In this document: positions 41,921 through 50,320 of the stretch, piece after piece
Layout of the letters: each line of letters starts with the position of its first letter
How positions within the stretch are numbered: the first letter of the stretch is position 1
Source: AWTP1-13 sp963827545
GTDB taxonomy: Bacteria > Pseudomonadota > Alphaproteobacteria > Rhizobiales > Hyphomicrobiaceae
Assembly: GCA_963827545.1 (NCBI GenBank)
Contig: CAWHBI010000005.1
Span: forward strand, 53,091-117,090
DNA length: 64,000 bases
Direction: 5' to 3'
Position numbers and translations under genes: made by a program
Notes under the pieces: model-generated
The model's input: only the letters and a program-made list of their open reading frames with translations
Databases searched by the model: none
Told to the model about the DNA's origin: nothing

Positions 41921-42985
41921 TCAGTCGGACAGGTCAAGACGGTAGAACCGAGTTGCAGTGCCGCCGAACAGGCTGGCTTTCTGGGCGTCGCTTGCGCCCT
42001 TCGTGAGGAGCTTGCAGGCGTTCCAGAACACCGGATAGCTGTAGGAACCCTTGTCGACGGGAAAGTTGCTCTCGAACATGCACCGCGACGGCCCGAACGC
42101 ATCGATGCAGGTCTCGATGTAGGGACGCCACGTGGTTGCCAGCGTCTCGGAGGACGGGGGCTCTGACCGTTCGTGGAAGCCAAAGCCGCCCAGGCGCATG
42201 CCGAGGCCGCCAAGCTTGACGTAGACATTCGGGCAGGCACCAAGCGCCTTGATCGATGCGGCCCAGCCGGGAAGCACCTCCTTGTGCTTGCCCGCATAGA
42301 CACCAATTCCGATCGGGCCGCCAACGTGATTGAGCACAATCTTCGTTTCAGGGAAGGCGCGCGCGAGATCGGCAAGCTCATCGATCTGGGGATGGTAGAG
42401 CCAGGCGTCGAAGGACAGGCCGAGCCGGCCCAGGACGGCGAACCCTTCCCGGAAAGTCTTGTCCCCCAGCAGGCCCGGCGGCGGGCTGTAGGCTGGATTG
42501 CGGATCGAGGTGTCGGCGTCCCAGGCGCTGATGTGGCGGATGCCGCGGAAGCGATCGCCCCCCGCACGAATGTGCGCCGCAAGCACCGGCTCCACCCGGC
42601 CGCCTAACGCAAGATCCGCATGGCCGACAATGCCGGCGCAGTGCCTGGTCTTGCCGTAGATGCCGCTTGCGCTCATGGCGGCGACGCCGTTGACGAACTC
42701 GGTTTCACCCACATGCCGCATTTCGACCGGGCCCGCGGCGCGCAGCATCGCGCGCGCCTGGACGAACACGGTGGCGACAATGTTGTGGCCGCTGTTGGTG
42801 TCCGCCAGCAATTCATCCAGCAGATAGCGCCAGTCAGGCCGGTCCCACAGATGATGGTGGGGATCGACGATCGGCAGGTCGGGCTCGAGGATCGGTTCCT
42901 TGCACCGGTCGAGCCAGTCCTGACGGACGGGAAGATAGTAGGGGCGCGACATTGCGGCAGATGTCGAAGCAGTGGATGTGGGCAT
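41921..42985 (-). CDS. amidohydrolase-2 family TIM-barrel hydrolase (PDC hydrolase-like)
   Basis: A 354-residue amidohydrolase. The metal motif is LPIVDPHHHLWDRPDWRYLL. Later strands include RFRGIRHISAWDADTSIRNP, YHPQIDELADLARAFPETKI, VLNHVGGPIGIGVYAG and the C-terminal Asp-strand region CMFESNFPVDKGSYSYPVFW. The closest functional types are lactonases and hydrolases for cyclic dicarboxylates. In the last motif the sequence is ESNFP where many members have GSDWP/SDFP with the catalytic Asp, so the acid is displaced or absent. It starts 95 bases from the divergent DUF4286-like gene. Confidence 0.88.
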   Translation of the reverse strand: MPTSTASTSAAMSRPYYLPVRQDWLDRCKEPILEPDLPIVDPHHHLWDRPDWRYLLDELLADTNSGHNIVATVFVQARAMLRAAGPVEMRHVGETEFVNGVAAMSASGIYGKTRHCAGIVGHADLALGGRVEPVLAAHIRAGGDRFRGIRHISAWDADTSIRNPAYSPPPGLLGDKTFREGFAVLGRLGLSFDAWLYHPQIDELADLARAFPETKIVLNHVGGPIGIGVYAGKHKEVLPGWAASIKALGACPNVYVKLGGLGMRLGGFGFHERSEPPSSETLATTWRPYIETCIDAFGPSRCMFESNFPVDKGSYSYPVFWNACKLLTKGASDAQKASLFGGTATRFYRLDLSD

Positions 42986-43080
42986 GCTCCCTCCGGCGGT
43001 AGCATCGCTACAGCAGCTAGCCTACGATAGCACGCCGTGCCGGGGGCAACTTAGGCGCAAGACAAACGAGGCAGGGACTA

Positions 43081-43428
43081 ATGTCGATCAGTTCAAAGTA
43101 CCTCTTTGTGGTGAATATGGACGTTGACGCCGACAAAGAGGCGCTCTTCAACGAGGTCTATGACACCGAGCACATCCCAAATCTTCTCAAGGTACCTGGT
43201 GTACGTGGCGTAACGCGGATGGCAGGAGAGGCCTTTGCCATGAGCATTGGCGGCGCCGAGAAGCAGGTCGCGCACGACGGCCCGCGTTATAGCGCGATGT
43301 ACGAGATCGATGGTCCTCACATCCTTGTCAGCCCGGGGTGGGCCAAGGCGGTCGAAGAGGGCCGCTGGCCGACCGAGGTGCGGCCCTTCACGCACAACCG
43401 GCGGCATGCGCTTTTCAAGGTGCGTTAG
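43081..43428 (+). CDS. small dimeric alpha/beta-barrel protein, DUF4286-like
   Basis: A 115-residue protein with the ferredoxin-like pattern of dimeric alpha-beta barrels: KYLFVVNMDVDADKEALFNE, VYDTEHIPNLLKVPGVRGVT, GPRYSAMYEIDGPHILVSPG, then VRPFTHNRRHALFKV. The conserved EVYDTEHIPNLLKVPGV helix and loop is typical of DUF4286/EthD-like proteins, often found with amidohydrolases and ring-degradation enzymes. No known catalytic residues can be assigned. It precedes a second amidohydrolase gene by 49 bases on the same strand. Confidence 0.8.
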   Translation: MSISSKYLFVVNMDVDADKEALFNEVYDTEHIPNLLKVPGVRGVTRMAGEAFAMSIGGAEKQVAHDGPRYSAMYEIDGPHILVSPGWAKAVEEGRWPTEVRPFTHNRRHALFKVR

Positions 43429-43477
43429 CTCGTCGCGGTCAAGGTCGCTGGCGGTTCTCCACCGGAGGAAAAGCATC

Positions 43478-44287
43478 TTGCAAATCATCGATGCGCAGAT
43501 CCATCTCTGGACCAGGGGAACCGTCGTGCCGCCGCACCGCACGGCGCCGTACCTGGTCGACGAGGCGTTGCGTGACATGGATGCCGCGGGCGTTCACGGC
43601 GCGATCCTGCACCCGCCGAGCTGGGATCCCGATTCCAATGCGCAGGCGGTCGAGGCGGCGCGCCTCCATCCCGACCGGTTCGCGATTCTCGGCCGCATCC
43701 CGCTCGACCAGCCGGAGCAGCACGGGCGCATCGAGACGTGGCGCCAGCAGCCTGGAATGCTCGGCCTCCGCTACACGTTCCTGCAGCCACACATGAAGTC
43801 CTGGCCGACCGATGGAACAATGGACTGGCTGTGGCCGGCAGCCGAGCGTCTCGGATTGCCAATCGCGCTGCTCGCGGGCGAGTTCCTGCCGCTTGTGGGG
43901 CAGATCGCCGAACGGCACCAGGAGCTGCGGCTCATCGTCGATCACTTCGGCGTCGCGCGCGGCAATAAGGACGACGCGGCGTTCGCCACCATGCCGCAAG
44001 TGGTCGCGCTGGCAAAGCATCCCAACATTGCGGTCAAGGTGACCGGCGGGCCGCAATATGTGACCGACACGTTTCCCTTCAAAAGCCTGCAGAAACACTA
44101 TCGGGCGGTCTACGACGCGTTCGGACCAACGCGCATGTTCTGGGGCACCGACATCACGCGCATGCCGTGCACCTGGAAGGAATGCATCACGCACTTCACC
44201 GAGCATCAGCATTGGCTGAACAACTCCGACAAAGCGCTCATCATGGGCCAGGCCGTGGCCGATTGGATCGGCTGGAAGCGGGCGTGA
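43478..44287 (+). CDS. amidohydrolase-2 family TIM-barrel hydrolase
   Basis: A 269-residue amidohydrolase. It begins QIIDAQIHLWTRGTVVPPHR, where the family's first HxH is Q-x-H, a variant common in lactonase-type members. Core strands are GVHGAILHPPSWDPDSNAQA, HPDRFAILGRIPLDQPEQHG, LRLIVDHFGVARGNKDDAAF and the closing RMFWGTDITRMPCTWKECIT with the catalytic Asp. TTG at 43478 is taken as start because GGAGGA lies 8 bases upstream. A related family member lies on the other strand at 42 kb. Lactone or cyclic-acid hydrolysis is likely. Confidence 0.88.
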   Translation: MQIIDAQIHLWTRGTVVPPHRTAPYLVDEALRDMDAAGVHGAILHPPSWDPDSNAQAVEAARLHPDRFAILGRIPLDQPEQHGRIETWRQQPGMLGLRYTFLQPHMKSWPTDGTMDWLWPAAERLGLPIALLAGEFLPLVGQIAERHQELRLIVDHFGVARGNKDDAAFATMPQVVALAKHPNIAVKVTGGPQYVTDTFPFKSLQKHYRAVYDAFGPTRMFWGTDITRMPCTWKECITHFTEHQHWLNNSDKALIMGQAVADWIGWKRA

Positions 44288-44297
44288 GGACGCGTGT

Positions 44298-44351
44298 CCC
44301 CTCTCCCCCGTCGCGCTTCTTCAGTAGTAGGGAGAGGCTTAGGGTGAGGGG
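44298..44351. repeat. REP-like palindrome between convergent genes
   Basis: CCCCTCTCCC ... GGGAGAGG followed by CTTAGGGTGAGGGG; an 8 base-pair inner stem, CCTCTCCC/GGGAGAGG, with a 22-base loop. It lies between the convergent amidohydrolase and Bug-protein genes and shares its core with the element at 33.4 kb. Probably stops transcription from both sides. Confidence 0.6.
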
Positions 44352-44373
44352 CAGTCGCGCGGCACGTCCTAAC

Positions 44374-45396
44374 TCATCGGCTGGCCGGCTCGACAGGGCT
44401 CGCCCTCTTGACGACCTCGGCCCAACGGGTGACCTCGCTGGCGACGAGCCTCGTCATGTACTCGCCGCCGCGCTTCTCGCTCGGCGGGATGGCGCCGCCG
44501 ATATCAGCGAACCTCTTCTCGACGATCGGGTCCTCCTGGGCCCTTAGGACGGCCGCGCGGAGTTTCGCAAGAATTGGCTCGGGCACACCCTTCGGCGCGT
44601 AGAGGCCAAGCCAACTCTCGACCTTGAATGCGGGCAGGCCGCCCTCAGCTGATGTCGGTACGTCCGGCAGAGCCGCAGCACGCGTGTCGGACGCCACGCC
44701 GAACACCTTGACCGAGCCACCCTGCGCATGGCCCGTGACCGAAGCCGTGAGATCGCAAGTGCCGTCGATGGCACCGGACAGGATGTCGTTGATGGTTTGT
44801 CCGAAGCCGCGATAGACGACAAAGGTAGGCTCGACGTTGATGAGCTGGAAATAGACCAGGCAGGTGAGATGCGCGAGGGAACCAACCCCGTTGTGCCCCA
44901 TCTTCAGGTCTTTGCCTTTCGCTTTAGCATAGGCCGTGAACTCCTGCAGTGTGCTGACGGGGAGGTCTTTGCGAACGATGAGCAGGTTCGGTGTCAGGTT
45001 GATGAGGCCAAGGTAGTCGAAGTCCGTGCGCGGGTCGTAGGGCAGCTTGGGGTTGGTGGCGACGGCGGCGGCGTTGGTGCCCATGTGGCCGAGGCCGATG
45101 GTGTAGCCATCGGGCGCCGCGTTCTTGCCGCGCAGCGTCCCCGTTGCGCCACCGGCGCCGGCGGCATTTTCGACGACGAGCGTCTGCCCGAGGATCTTCG
45201 ACATCGCGTCACCCATGATGCGCGCGGACACGTCGGCGGCACCACCGGGGGCAAACGGAACGATGAGGGTAATGTTGCGCTCGGGGTAGGGCTGCGCTGC
45301 CGCTGGCCCGGCCACGGGGCCGAGCGCGACGGCAGCCGAGAGGCTGCCCGCCAATATGCGCAGGACGAGGAGTGCTCTCCACATTGATGCCGGCAT
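44374..45396 (-). CDS. Bug/TctC-family periplasmic substrate-binding protein
   Basis: A 340-residue Bug receptor with a long signal peptide (MWRALLVLRILAGSLSAAVA, cleavage near AAAQP). The motifs PERNITLIVPFAPGGAADVS, TLVVENAAGAGGATGTLRGK, NAAPDGYTIGLGHMGTN and YRGFGQTINDILSGAIDGTC place it in the family. GGAGGACAGG precedes the ATG at 45396. No TctA/TctB genes are adjacent; orphan Bug receptors are frequent and may use a shared permease such as TctAB at 24-25.6 kb (inference). Confidence 0.92.
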   Translation of the reverse strand: MPASMWRALLVLRILAGSLSAAVALGPVAGPAAAQPYPERNITLIVPFAPGGAADVSARIMGDAMSKILGQTLVVENAAGAGGATGTLRGKNAAPDGYTIGLGHMGTNAAAVATNPKLPYDPRTDFDYLGLINLTPNLLIVRKDLPVSTLQEFTAYAKAKGKDLKMGHNGVGSLAHLTCLVYFQLINVEPTFVVYRGFGQTINDILSGAIDGTCDLTASVTGHAQGGSVKVFGVASDTRAAALPDVPTSAEGGLPAFKVESWLGLYAPKGVPEPILAKLRAAVLRAQEDPIVEKRFADIGGAIPPSEKRGGEYMTRLVASEVTRWAEVVKRASPVEPASR

Positions 45397-45773
45397 GGCG
45401 CCTGTCCTCCCGGGTTTCGCGTGGTTGTTCGCCCGCCCTTAGCGCGCCATCAATGCATGCGGCAACATACCGATCCAGGAATTTCGACATCGTGGCTGAC
45501 AGTTGGGCAAGCTGCCGTGAATGCGCGCGCTGCGACGGGGCCGGCAGCGGCAACGCTGAAAGCCCGTTTTGATGGGTGTAGTGTCAACTGGGCGAGTCCG
45601 GCACGGTCGGTCCCGCAACGGGCGAACACATCGGCCACCCGGCCGGCACGGTTAACGCCGCACCGGCTGCGCCAGCGGAGATGGCCCACGCGGCAGCGCC
45701 ATCAAGGCGAGGATACGCCACTCAATCGCCATCACCCGCCGTTTGGGTCGGCAGATCTAGCCATCATCTGCCG
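45397..45773. other. intergenic region without a recognised feature
   Basis: About 380 bases in which no frame shows family resemblance, ribosome site or strong hairpin. Both flanking genes are on the minus strand: tadG-like gene upstream in transcription and Bug-protein gene downstream is not continuous with it because of this gap. Confidence 0.4.
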
Positions 45774-47291
45774 TCAGTTCGTCAGCCGCAGCTTCGAGAT
45801 CTTGAGGGCGATGTCGCGGAAGGCGCTCTTGAGCCCGTCGCCCGTCGACGTCTCGTAGTAGTGATCCGCCTTCGTCGCGCAGCTCTTCAGCATCGTCTTG
45901 GACGCGGTGGTGTCGAGCTGAAAACCAACCGTGTAGATCTCGATGTTGGGATCGCTCGATAGTGTGTTCTTTTTCATGGCTGTGCAGAGCGCCAGCGCGT
46001 TGGCCAATGCCGTGGTGGCTTGCGCGCTGCCGTCGCTGTACTGCTTGCCCAGCAGGGTGTTGTACTCGCCGTCCGTCATCAGGATCGCGATCTTCTTCAC
46101 CTTGGGGGTCCCGTAGTTGGCGGGCTTGCTCGAAGCCGGCCACACGTTGCTCCAGTTGGGTGACAGCAGGTACCAGGCGAAGGCGGTCCCGATCTGGCCG
46201 GCGGTCGATCCGCTGGCCTTGAAGCCGTCGATCGTGCCCTTCAGGGTGGTGCGGTCCTTGGTGAGCGGCACGATCGTGGCGCTCGGCGTGCAGCTCGTGG
46301 AGTTGCTCCCCGTCGCATCGTTCCACGTCGTAAGCCACGTCCCTGCCCCAGTGGGAGCCTTGTCGGTGGCTGCCTGTGTGCCGGTGCGCTCGACCACGCA
46401 TTTGGCGTACGTCTTGACCTTGTATTCGGAGTCGCCCTTGCAGCTGCTCTTGAGCTTGCCCTTGCTATTGTAGCAGCTGGACGGATAGTTATAGCCGTCG
46501 CCGTCGGGATCTGCCTCGTCGGACTTGCCCGTGATCAGGGTGAAGTAGTCGGTGCCGACGTTGACGGTCGGAGCAAACGGTGCCAGCGCTACCCTCGACG
46601 AATACTGGCTCTGGTCATCCCACACCACGATGTCGACCAGGTCTTTGGCGGCAGCAATCAGGTCTTCGATCTTGTCGCCGCTCATCGAGCCCGTGACGTC
46701 CAGCATCATCGAGATCTCGAGGTTGGTGCCATCGTCGCTGTTGCCGCTGCCCGTATCGCTGCAATTGAGGCAGATCTGCGCTGTGGCCTTGGATACAACC
46801 TTGGTGCAGGCGTAGTAGTTGCCCTTGCAGCTGCCTGGCGCGTCACCTTCGGAGCCCCTGTAGTTGATCAGGTTGAGGACGCTCAGGAACGGCGTCTTCA
46901 CCCAGGATGTCGCTGTGACCGTGAACTCGGTCTGCTGCGAGTTCGGCGAGAATTCGATGCTGGTGGTGACGACGTCCTTGGGCTTGGCCTGAGCAAAAAA
47001 CGCCGAAGCTGCCGTGGAGGCCTTCGACAGGGTGTTGGTTTTCTCGATTTGGGCGACGCGGCCAGCGGCGAGCGCGGCGGCATCCAGCGCTCCCTGCGTT
47101 TGCATGGTCACGTGGTAGATGCGGCCCATGTCGATAGCCAGACCGGTGGCCGCCACCAGCGGAACGACGAGCAGGGCAAACATCATGGCTACGTTGCCTG
47201 TGCGATCGCCGCGCAGCGAGCGCAACACACCATGCCACGTTCCATCAACCGTCGGCGTTGCTGCCGCGTCAGTCTGCTTGGACTTGGACAT
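45774..47291 (-). CDS. TadG-like pilus-assembly/von Willebrand factor A protein
   Basis: A 505-residue membrane-anchored protein. Near the N-terminus DRTGNVAMMFALLVVPLVAA is the TadE/TadG-like signal-anchor, followed by GLAIDMGRIYHVTMQTQGAL and DAAALAAGR. A von Willebrand A domain follows with the metal-adhesion motif ISMMLDVTGSMSGDKIEDLI (D-x-T-G-S-M-S) and the later IAILMTDGEYNTLLGKQYSD. Cysteines are plentiful (NYYACTK, ICLNCSD, SSCYNS), suggesting disulfides outside the cell. Such proteins take part in Flp/Tad pilus assembly or surface adhesion. No other tad gene is in the window. The ATG at 47291 is the likely start; the ribosome site is weak. Confidence 0.88.
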   Translation of the reverse strand: MSKSKQTDAAATPTVDGTWHGVLRSLRGDRTGNVAMMFALLVVPLVAATGLAIDMGRIYHVTMQTQGALDAAALAAGRVAQIEKTNTLSKASTAASAFFAQAKPKDVVTTSIEFSPNSQQTEFTVTATSWVKTPFLSVLNLINYRGSEGDAPGSCKGNYYACTKVVSKATAQICLNCSDTGSGNSDDGTNLEISMMLDVTGSMSGDKIEDLIAAAKDLVDIVVWDDQSQYSSRVALAPFAPTVNVGTDYFTLITGKSDEADPDGDGYNYPSSCYNSKGKLKSSCKGDSEYKVKTYAKCVVERTGTQAATDKAPTGAGTWLTTWNDATGSNSTSCTPSATIVPLTKDRTTLKGTIDGFKASGSTAGQIGTAFAWYLLSPNWSNVWPASSKPANYGTPKVKKIAILMTDGEYNTLLGKQYSDGSAQATTALANALALCTAMKKNTLSSDPNIEIYTVGFQLDTTASKTMLKSCATKADHYYETSTGDGLKSAFRDIALKISKLRLTN

Positions 47292-47347
47292 ATCGATGCT
47301 CGGGGTCGGCGCGCACCAGATGGGCCGTTGGTCGTCCAACCCGGCGA

Positions 47348-47695
47348 CTACGCTGCCACGCTACCAAACGCTCGAGACGGGCTCGTCTGACCGGGAGCGC
47401 CAGAGCTGCATCGGTCAATCAGAGATCGAACCTTTGATCGGCTGGCTATGTCGATGAAATGCAAACCCACGAGGTCGAGTTTCCGCCACCGCACATCGCA
47501 TTCAAATAGCGTGCCCGTCTCCGCCTGCCAAAGATAGACCCTGCTCGGCAGCACCATATTGGGAGGCACGCTTGCAAGTGCGCCGCCCTCGGAGATATCC
47601 TTCACCACACAATCGACAGTGCACAACCCGTCTGGGGACAGGATCTTGCCGTTGATGCGAACCTGGTGGCGCGGAAACGCTCGATTGTTAAGCAT
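47348..47695 (-). CDS. PilZ-domain protein, putative cyclic-di-GMP receptor
   Basis: A 115-residue single PilZ domain. The N-terminal arginine motif is NRAFPRHQVRINGKI (R-x3-R) and the second motif VKDISEGGALASVP (D-x-S-x-x-G), the two c-di-GMP contacts. The ATG at 47695 follows GGGAGG; the longer frame to 47770 is not supported. It lies just downstream of nothing on its strand and 57 bases before the TadG-like gene, so it could tune pilus or adhesion functions. A paralogue is divergent at 48.0 kb. Confidence 0.87.
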   Translation of the reverse strand: MLNNRAFPRHQVRINGKILSPDGLCTVDCVVKDISEGGALASVPPNMVLPSRVYLWQAETGTLFECDVRWRKLDLVGLHFIDIASRSKVRSLIDRCSSGAPGQTSPSRAFGSVAA

Positions 47696-47957
47696 GCGCT
47701 CCTCCCTGGGCCGGGAGGTCAAGCCTAAGCTGGACCCCGTAATAGCGAGCCAGCCTTGATACCATCGCACCCCGAAGCGGACACCTGTCGGAAGCGCCAG
47801 GAGGAGGAGGCGCCCAAGGTTCGCGCGCTCTCAGCCGCTCAGCGCAATTCAATGCTCACCGTAGTGCGGCCATATCGCTGTCCGATGCGACAGGTGTGGC
47901 GCCGTTCCGGCTCTGTTACCATCTGACGACCTAGAAGGGCACGTCTAGGCGGTTCTC

Positions 47958-48002
47958 GGCCCTGGCTTCCTGCCGTCTCCCCCGACGCGTCCAGCCAGGG
48001 CC
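47958..48002. other. hairpin between the divergent PilZ genes
   Basis: GGCCCTGGC ... GCCAGGGCC, a perfect 9-base inverted repeat with a 27-base loop, 28 bases before the second PilZ start. It could be a 5'-leader structure of that gene. Otherwise nothing is recognised in 47696-48030. Confidence 0.4.
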
Positions 48003-48030
48003 GCTCTTCTTGTCACCCCGAGGAGATCCG

Positions 48031-48369
48031 ATGCAAGCCGACAATCGCGCCGTCGCGCGCCATCAGGTACGGAAAGCCGGAAGGATCATTTTTTTTGATG
48101 AGCCCTGCTTTATCGAGTGCGTGATCAGAAACATCTCCGAGGATGGGGCGCTGGTGAGCATGCCGCTGTCCCTCAGCTTGCCCGATCATGTCGTTCTCTG
48201 GGAGGAAAGAACTGGGTTGATCTACGAGTGCGACGTGCGGTGGAGGAAGAACCACATGGTCGGCCTGCAATTCACCGATATATGCAATCGGCAGGAGAGG
48301 CGAGCTCTTCTGGAGAAGGGCTTCCTGCCGCTTGCCGGTGAGGAAGGACGGCCCTCGCCTGTGCACTAA
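48031..48369 (+). CDS. PilZ-domain protein, putative cyclic-di-GMP receptor
   Basis: A 112-residue PilZ protein paralogous to the one at 47.3-47.7 kb; both share the string ECDVRWRK. Here the arginine motif is NRAVARHQVRKAGRI and the second motif IRNISEDGALVSMP, where N replaces the first Asp of D-x-S-x-x-G, so nucleotide binding may be weaker. The ATG at 48031 follows GAGGAGA. The two genes are divergent, suggesting an old duplication by inversion. Confidence 0.87.
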   Translation: MQADNRAVARHQVRKAGRIIFFDEPCFIECVIRNISEDGALVSMPLSLSLPDHVVLWEERTGLIYECDVRWRKNHMVGLQFTDICNRQERRALLEKGFLPLAGEEGRPSPVH

Positions 48370-48418
48370 CGCAGCAACGCGCGTCACAGGCTACAGCGCC
48401 GCGAAGTCCTTGCGGAGG

Positions 48419-49411
48419 TCAAATGCGAGCGACGTCGAAGGTGGCCGGATGGAACAGCTCGCTGATGGTCACGAGCCGACTGGAGAGCCCCTGCTTGTGA
48501 TGCTGGTGCAAGAAGTATTCGAGGCAGCAGCGATTGAGGCTGATCCCGTACGGCCAGAAATCGCGCCCCATCAAGTTCTGGGCCTCCCGCAACTGCTGAT
48601 CGACGAACGGCAGCATCACCTTGCTGGCGGACGTGTCGGCCAGTTTGGTGGAGGCGACAGCTTTGGCACGCTCGAATGCTTTGAGCACCGCGGCCGGCAA
48701 CCAGGGATGCCGCTCCACGAGGGTCCTGCGGACGCCGATCAGATGCATGATCGGGAAGTTTTTGGTTCGCCGATAATTCTCGATCGCAGCGCTGCGCGGG
48801 TCAGGGAAGAGCCAGCCAATTTGTGGGTTCGCAGCCGTCATCACTGACGGCGTGCGGGGACCGATCAGAGCGTCGATCTCGCCCGCGAGCAGCAGTTCCG
48901 ACAGCGAGCGCCCGGTCGGCGCCTCCTCTACGCTGACACCATGCGGGGGTGTGATCGGGATTTTTTCTGGTCGTCCGGGCTCCTCGATGCCGCCGCGAAC
49001 CCAATGGATCGAGGCCGCCTCAACTCCGAAATCCTCTTCAAGGAATGCGCGTATCCAGACATTGGCCGTGAGTTGGTACTCGGCGAGCCCGACTTTTCGA
49101 CCCTTAAGGTCGGCTGGCTCACGGATTCCGTGGTCGGTGCGAACGTAGATACCCGAGTGCCGGAAGGCCCGTGACGGAAACACGGGCACGCCGACGTAGG
49201 GGTTATCGCCCCGGGCGGCTCTCACGGTAAAACTCGAGAGCGATAATTCGGCGACGTCGAATTCCGCGTGCTGGAACGCCCGGAAGAAGATCTCCTCCGG
49301 TTCGAGCGTCATGAACACAGGCTCGACACCGTCGATAGGAACCGTGCCGTCAATCAACGGGCGAACGCGGTCGCAGTCGCCGATGGCAATGGAGATTTCG
49401 AGCTTTGACAT
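48419..49411 (-). CDS. 4,5-dihydroxyphthalate decarboxylase-like (Pht5) protein, periplasmic-binding fold without signal peptide
   Basis: A 330-residue protein resembling 4,5-dihydroxyphthalate decarboxylases and NMT1-like binding proteins. It starts SKLEISIAIGDCDRVRPLID with no signal peptide, so it is cytoplasmic. Conserved features are EEIFFRAFQHAEFDVAELSL, GDNPYVGVPVFPSRAFRHSG, IYVRTDHGIREPADLKGRKV and HWVRGGIEEPGRPEK. The family name derives from phthalate catabolism, but most members are uncharacterised. It stands alone, convergent with the second PilZ gene. Either an aromatic decarboxylase or a cytosolic ligand-binding protein. Confidence 0.85.
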   Translation of the reverse strand: MSKLEISIAIGDCDRVRPLIDGTVPIDGVEPVFMTLEPEEIFFRAFQHAEFDVAELSLSSFTVRAARGDNPYVGVPVFPSRAFRHSGIYVRTDHGIREPADLKGRKVGLAEYQLTANVWIRAFLEEDFGVEAASIHWVRGGIEEPGRPEKIPITPPHGVSVEEAPTGRSLSELLLAGEIDALIGPRTPSVMTAANPQIGWLFPDPRSAAIENYRRTKNFPIMHLIGVRRTLVERHPWLPAAVLKAFERAKAVASTKLADTSASKVMLPFVDQQLREAQNLMGRDFWPYGISLNRCCLEYFLHQHHKQGLSSRLVTISELFHPATFDVARI

Positions 49412-49567
49412 ACGGCAGCATCCTCGCCGTGCCGATCCTTGACGTTACTTTGCCTTGCTCTCGCATGCGCGATGCACTCGCTCCTGCGGCCACCTTCGGG
49501 TGTCACAGCGCCGGCCAGCAAAGTATTGCATCGCGCGCTCAGAGTATACCTAAGCCACTGAAATGAA

Positions 49568-49614
49568 TGGTGCGAGCGACGGGACTTGAACCCGCGGCCT
49601 CCGGCGTGACAGGC
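49568..49614 (-). tRNA. 3' half of a tRNA-Asp (GTC), truncated; probable attachment-site scar
   Basis: On the minus strand the sequence runs from the anticodon stem and loop (CGGC-CTGTCAC-GCCG) through the variable region, T arm (GCGGG-TTCAAGT-CCCGT) and acceptor 3' strand, to an encoded CCA at 49568-49570. The anticodon would be GTC. The D arm and 5' acceptor strand are absent: the sequence before the anticodon stem is unrelated. A 3' tRNA half is what integrative elements leave behind at attachment sites. No integrase is seen nearby. Confidence 0.7.
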
Positions 49615-49715
49615 CGAAAGAACGCCAAATACAACAGTCGCCGGCATTCGCTCTCAGCACCGATTGGCGACGGTCCCGGGTCCGAACAGGGCCCCGCCGC
49701 CCATTGGCGTGTCGC

Positions 49716-50216
49716 CTACTTCGGGTTGTCTGCCGGGTTTACAAACGTACGCCCGCTCGGCCCGGTGCCGCTCACCTGGATCACCACCGGCTCGCGCACT
49801 TCGACGAAATGGGCGACGTTTGCGGGCTCAGTGTAGAAGCTTCCTGCGGGTAGCGCTTTGAGCGCCGCCTGATCAAACTTTTCGCCGTAGCCGGTGTACC
49901 AGGTACCGGACAAGATCGTCACCTCGCGATAGTCAGGGTGCATGTGTGGGGCGAGTTTGTATCCAGCGGGAAACTTCAAGCGCAGCGTGTACGGGCCCGG
50001 CTTGGACGGATTCCCCACCAGGTTCACTTGTTCCATGCCCGCCATCGCCAAGCCGCCCTGCGCGCCCCACTTCATTTCTGAGGGAGACATCGCCACCACT
50101 TCGGGCTTGGCCACCACTTCGGGCTTGGTTTGGGCGCGAAGTCCGTGGCCGACGGCGGCCAGGCCAATGGCTACCAGCGTCGCGAAAGTAAGTGTGAAAT
50201 ACGCCGCTTTTCTCAT
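49716..50216 (-). CDS. periplasmic cupin-domain protein
   Basis: A 166-residue protein with a signal peptide (RKAAYFTLTFATLVAIGLAA, cleavage near LRAQ) and a cupin domain: LRLKFPAGYKLAPHMHPDYR, EVTILSGTWYTGYGEKFDQA, GSFYTEPANVAHFVEVREP. The first motif keeps H-M-H and the second the Pro/His turn, so metal binding is likely. A short exact duplication in the gene gives KPEVVA-KPEVVA just after the signal peptide, probably a slippage product. Function unknown; such proteins resemble DUF4437/ChrR-type sensors. It is divergent from the DUF4242 gene across a foldback element. Confidence 0.85.
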   Translation of the reverse strand: MRKAAYFTLTFATLVAIGLAAVGHGLRAQTKPEVVAKPEVVAMSPSEMKWGAQGGLAMAGMEQVNLVGNPSKPGPYTLRLKFPAGYKLAPHMHPDYREVTILSGTWYTGYGEKFDQAALKALPAGSFYTEPANVAHFVEVREPVVIQVSGTGPSGRTFVNPADNPK

Positions 50217-50320
50217 GCTGTCCCCTAGTGATCTTGAACTTGTGATCTTGAACTTGATGCTGCCGCACTCAGGTCACCTACTGACGCCCCACGTGGCGGC
50301 TCGGCGGCCATTCCCGGCAC

